Source: Kapaibacterium sp038202665 (lineage in GTDB: Bacteria; Bacteroidota; Ignavibacteria; Kapaibacteriales; Kapaibacteriaceae). Taken from it: DNA of 7,922 nucleotides. The position numbers were made by a program, and so were the translations under genes. Below the pieces are notes generated by a model, which made no database searches, was not told the origin of the DNA, and was given only the letters and a program-made list of their open reading frames with translations. The stretch is from positions 1-7,922 of the forward strand of contig JBBRES010000120.1 of NCBI GenBank assembly GCA_038202665.1, read 5' to 3'. Below are positions 6,101 to 7,922 of the stretch, piece by piece (position 1 is the stretch's first letter; each line of letters starts with the position of its first letter).

Positions 6101-7238
6101 CGTTCGTGGATATTGCGGTACGGCTGAATCGCGTCCTGCACGTCTCTTCATTCCAACGATCTCAGCACAGAATAACACCCCTGGTGTTTGCGGTGGTGGA
6201 GAGTTGGTCTTCGAATGCGCTGCTAATCCATCATCATTCAGTGGTGGTACGATTTCATATCAGTGGTACAAGGGTGGAGCAATGTTGTTTGACGGTGGTC
6301 GCGTAAGCGGCGCTGCTAGCAAGGTTCTTCGCATTGCGAATGCTTCAGCAGCAGACGCCGGCGATTACTACTGCGTTGCAACATATAATCCGATCGAAGC
6401 TTCGATCATGTCGAACACATTCACTGTAGCATTGAATGTTGCACCATCAGTAACAACAAGCCCACGCGGTGACACTGTTTGCGAAGGCAAGCCATTCACA
6501 CTTACGGCAGGTGGTTCCGGTACAGCGCTTCAGTATCAGTGGATGAAGGGTGGCGTGAACATTCCAAACGCAACAAGTGCATCATACACAGTTGCCTCTG
6601 CTAAGTCTTCCGATGCGTCATCGTATGCAGTCATGATCTCGAACTCCTGCGGAAGTGTTACATCGAACGCAGCAGTTGTGATGGTTGATGCAGCAGCAAA
6701 GATCACGAACGAGCCAACAGATGTTGTCGTAACAGCAGGCGCGCCATTGAACTTCACGGTTGTTGCCACGGGTGCTGCTCCGTTGAACTATCAGTGGTAT
6801 CGTGATGGTGTTTCCATCCCGAATGCAACTGGTGCCACGTACACGATCAATAGCGCAATGGAATCCGACACCGGCAACTACGGATGTATCGTAACAAACA
6901 ATTGTGGTAGCGACACCTCAAAAACAGTAGTTGCTCGTAAGCCAGTAAGCGTTTCAGACATCGTCACAGGTGGTTTTGTGCTGAGCATCGCAACGCCAAA
7001 CCCATCGAACGACGCAGTCTCCTTCACCTACGCACTACCAACGTCTGAGAACGTTCGTGTCTCGCTGACCGATGCTCTTGGTCGTCCGGTTGCTACCCTT
7101 GTGAACGAACCCGCAGATGCAGGCACACACCGCGTGGAATTCAACGTGACTGCGTTGAATCTCACACCAGGCGTGTACATGTACACGATCAATGCTGGTA
7201 GCTTCTACGCTACACAGCAAGTGGTTGTGATCAAGTAA
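3180..7238 (+). CDS. T9SS-exported beta-helix and Ig-like domain surface protein
   Basis: A 1352-residue protein expected to cross the inner membrane by Sec and the outer membrane by the type IX system, ending secreted or anchored at the surface. Order: signal peptide 1-24 (cleavage after LQA); a beta-sandwich-like region about 25-240 with PIGFTF and the VSSNGYVQFG pattern common in Bacteroidota exoproteins; a CARDB-like region about 243-352; a right-handed parallel beta-helix about 354-785, rich in Asn, Thr and Gly, ending in DFDGDLRVKPYMGADE; five Ig-like domains (about 795-1256) marked by YQW and D-x-x-x-Y-x-C patterns; and a T9SS type A sorting domain (about 1265-1352). No catalytic residues stand out, so adhesion or a structural role is plausible, though beta-helices may also bind or cleave polysaccharides. 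Start chosen by the strong ribosome-binding site and signal peptide. It appears monocistronic, with its own promoter region and terminator. The ligand is unknown. Confidence 0.92.
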   Translation: MLRNATLGLSLLLLSLWASPQLQAQLPDYTFSEGVNTYADITGATVLGTGAALNGSYYTSVPIGFTFLFASTNYTTVNVSSNGYVQFGAQVYNVTNPISDAGAADGVISGLGGTLQGNPGASISYVTTGVSPNRVFTVQYRDMSIAPSASNGESYTFQIRMTETSNKIDIVYGSCNASTRANFQVGLRGSSNALFYNRRGSYDIVPNWASSRRGFVNTESVTMETVFTPVAGTTFSYPRRTTNDAAVLVSTGAPLMPYNSGTQMVRVTLENRGTNNIDSALISWSVNGVTQVPVKFYAQPGIAPLASATFNLGNYFFPANSWNTMSIVCLTVNGVTDNVAGNNVRTFYSAPRLSGTYDVGTTGGNTAYVNLRDAVRHINVAGIEGPVRFRIRTGVYNDHLVIEAISGATAANTITFESQTGVAADVNYSRGVWANTPFLFTSSSSWITFRNIAFSVNSGSVNGSIALLNGGNTVNISGCRFTIPSLMGSTASNVISANGTVNLMISGNRFINGNTPIALSGCDVSTITNNTLTNAYLRGIYGVSSGNNTITGNTVSMDAANPVALLGIGVTGATGYNRINRNWVVSVGGGDGINMTLAFGGSGELYNNMVSINGTGLSNGINVNTASTSGTVNVYQNSVQSTNTNAGSSAFMLTTDRTSYPNSGANVINNIFQNIGSGANGGLAIIMTNGQTTNNTNLNPAILGDFNNLFTTGQNLGRFGVTTYAKPITNWRAGSGRDQNSASINAPYISNADLHLLSINTALWGSSTINNIVPTDFDGDLRVKPYMGADEIRPTIQIVQQPISQYACVGKDIALTCIANTTVGANVTYQWRKDGVDLIGRTTALLFMSNVGYGASGVYSCFITASDGTTTTSLSSNDATLIVVRSTQVVSQPLSQPVAIGGTVDLTLSAEAIGSPTDFVPTYQWKKRYYNASAPGTYLDSNLTDNSRITGTQSSLLTIRNIRALDTADTYVCIVRGYCGTAESRPARLFIPTISAQNNTPGVCGGGELVFECAANPSSFSGGTISYQWYKGGAMLFDGGRVSGAASKVLRIANASAADAGDYYCVATYNPIEASIMSNTFTVALNVAPSVTTSPRGDTVCEGKPFTLTAGGSGTALQYQWMKGGVNIPNATSASYTVASAKSSDASSYAVMISNSCGSVTSNAAVVMVDAAAKITNEPTDVVVTAGAPLNFTVVATGAAPLNYQWYRDGVSIPNATGATYTINSAMESDTGNYGCIVTNNCGSDTSKTVVARKPVSVSDIVTGGFVLSIATPNPSNDAVSFTYALPTSENVRVSLTDALGRPVATLVNEPADAGTHRVEFNVTALNLTPGVYMYTINAGSFYATQQVVVIK
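5562..6947 (+). repeat. Five tandem Ig-like domains within the surface protein
   Basis: Approximate residues: Ig1 795-884, Ig2 885-991, Ig3 992-1086, Ig4 1087-1170, Ig5 1171-1256. Each has a YQW core (YQWRKDG, YQWKKRY, YQWYKGG, YQWMKGG, YQWYRDG) and, later, an aromatic residue on the F strand. Only Ig1 (C817-C861) and Ig3 (C1013-C1065) have the canonical B-to-F cysteine pair. Ig4 instead has C1101 near its start and C1157 near its end. Ig2 (C973, C979) and Ig5 (C1236, C1242) have two cysteines close together and none on the B strand. The repeats are diverged, not near-identical copies. Such arrays usually act as stalks or binding modules. Confidence 0.85.
6972..7235 (+). other. T9SS type A C-terminal sorting domain (coding segment)
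   Basis: Residues about 1265-1352 show the standard pattern: FVLSIATPNPSND, then an alternating beta strand (ENVRVSLTDALGRPVATLV), a DAGTHRVEFN segment, LTPGVYMYTI, and a terminal strand ending QQVVVIK. In known systems this domain directs the protein through the outer-membrane translocon and is removed by the PorU sortase, which may attach the product to A-type lipopolysaccharide. No T9SS component gene lies in the window. Confidence 0.92.
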
Positions 7239-7270
7239 GGCTCCGAAAGGTCAGCCATTCGTCGACATTC

Positions 7271-7305
7271 AAACGGCCCGTCTGTGAAAACAGACGGGCC
7301 GTTTT
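7271..7305 (+). terminator. Rho-independent terminator of the surface-protein gene
   Basis: A perfect 15-bp stem, AAACGGCCCGTCTGT (7271-7285) with ACAGACGGGCCGTTT (7290-7304), closes a GAAA tetraloop of the GNRA type. A T-rich stretch (TTTTCGTTT from 7302) follows. It begins 32 bases after the stop codon at 7238. The A run on the other side gives only a weak T tract on the minus strand, so the main direction is plus. Confidence 0.93.
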
Positions 7306-7332
7306 CGTTTCGTGAATTCGTAGGTTGCAACT

Positions 7333-7922
7333 ATGAAGATCATCATCGTCCTTGCCGCCCTGCTCCTTACAGCACCTAGCTTAGTTGCTGGGACAACGTT
7401 GGACAGGTTCATTCAGAAGTATCATGCACTCACGTCTGTGTCGGGCGAGTTCCGAGACGTGCATGGTCTTGTGGGCACGGTGAAGGCAAAGAAGGGGGGA
7501 GCTTATCGGATCTCTTTGCCGGATCGAACGATCGTGTGCAATGGATCAGTTGTGTGGAGCGCGACACCGTCATCCAAGACGGTGATCGTGAATGCATATA
7601 GAGCACAGGCCATGGATGTATCGATAGAACGAGTGTTCTTCACCCTCATGAACGTCTATCGCCCGAGTCTGATACGTGACCTTGCGGCTGGCAAAACAGG
7701 CGTGATACGGCTTACGCCACCTGCAGAGAATGCAATGGTGGGCAGCGTGAAGAGCGTAGATATAGAGTTCGATGCTTCGATGAATGCAAAGCGCATTATC
7801 GTTCGAGAGGATGCAGCGGTAACGACGTGGACGTTGCGAAACGTAAAACTGAATGGGCGCATTGCAGATAGTATGTTTGGGTATGCTGCGCCGAGCGACT
7901 GGCAGGTTGTGGACCTGCGTTA
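7333..7922 (+). CDS. LolA-like outer-membrane lipoprotein carrier
   Basis: Encodes 196 residues from the ATG at 7333; the window then ends with TA, very probably the first two bases of a stop, so the protein is likely complete or nearly so. Residues 1-19 are a signal peptide (MKIIIVLAALLLTAPSLVA, cleavage before G20), placing it in the periplasm. The mature part follows the LolA pattern: an N-terminal helix then SVSGEFRD, a strand-rich GTVKAKKGGAYRISLPD segment, NGSVVWSATPSSKTVIV, and an end in FGYAAPSDWQVVDLR that matches the usual F-x-x-P-x-x-x-V-V-D-L close of the family. LolA carries lipoproteins from LolCDE to the outer membrane. The name lolA is withheld because LolA-fold paralogues exist. 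The start is 27 bases past the terminator, with only a weak upstream AGG and no clear promoter. Confidence 0.82.
   Translation, partial: MKIIIVLAALLLTAPSLVAGTTLDRFIQKYHALTSVSGEFRDVHGLVGTVKAKKGGAYRISLPDRTIVCNGSVVWSATPSSKTVIVNAYRAQAMDVSIERVFFTLMNVYRPSLIRDLAAGKTGVIRLTPPAENAMVGSVKSVDIEFDASMNAKRIIVREDAAVTTWTLRNVKLNGRIADSMFGYAAPSDWQVVDLR

Noticed and set aside
5562..6947. The tandem Ig-like segment as a DNA-level tandem repeat or CRISPR-like array
   Set aside because: The units share protein-level motifs but differ widely in nucleotide sequence and length; there are no identical repeats or spacers.
7656..7862. 68-codon minus-strand open frame
   Set aside because: It is antisense to the LolA-like gene, which has a signal peptide and family motifs.
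1..7922. A new multi-gene defence, mobile or biosynthetic system
   Set aside because: The genes are a fluoride channel, an M1 peptidase, a surface protein and a LolA-like carrier, with separate promoters and terminators and no nuclease, transposase, phage or synthase features. Shared envelope localisation alone does not make a system.

Overview
The window most likely comes from a bacterium of the Fibrobacterota-Chlorobiota-Bacteroidota (FCB) group. The strongest sign is the C-terminus of the largest protein, which carries a type IX secretion (T9SS) type A sorting domain. Supporting signs are a TAnnTTTG-like promoter element, a Bacteroidota-style beta-helix/Ig-like surface protein and a LolA-like protein. 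GC content looks moderate, near 50% by eye. A Kapabacteria- or Ignavibacteria-like lineage is possible, but the sequence alone does not settle this.

Layout. Positions 1-54 (minus) hold the first 18 codons of a gene that runs off the left edge. It lies just downstream of crcB (92-472, minus), a fluoride channel, and the two probably form an operon. Transcribed divergently, with only 43 bp between start codons, is a secreted M1-family zinc metallopeptidase (516-2942, plus). A 237-bp intergenic region (2943-3179) follows. It holds a candidate promoter, an 11-bp imperfect inverted repeat, further small hairpins and a strong Shine-Dalgarno sequence. It leads into a 1352-residue secreted protein (3180-7238, plus) made of a signal peptide, an N-terminal beta-sandwich-like region, a CARDB-like region, a right-handed beta-helix, five Ig-like domains and the T9SS sorting domain. 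A textbook intrinsic terminator (7271-7305) closes that gene. A LolA-like periplasmic lipoprotein carrier (7333 to the right edge, plus) begins 27 bp later. Its coding sequence appears essentially complete, because the window ends on the first two bases of a probable stop codon.

Three plus-strand products (peptidase, surface protein, LolA-like protein) have signal peptides, so the plus-strand part of the window is devoted to the cell envelope. Nothing shows that they form one dedicated pathway. I found no RNA gene, CRISPR array, insertion sequence, phage gene or toxin-antitoxin pair, and no convincing new multi-gene system. The points most worth a second look are the regulatory region before the surface protein, the possible leaderless start of the peptidase, the uneven cysteine pattern and codon shift in the Ig-like block, and the lack of a visible promoter for the LolA-like gene after a strong terminator.
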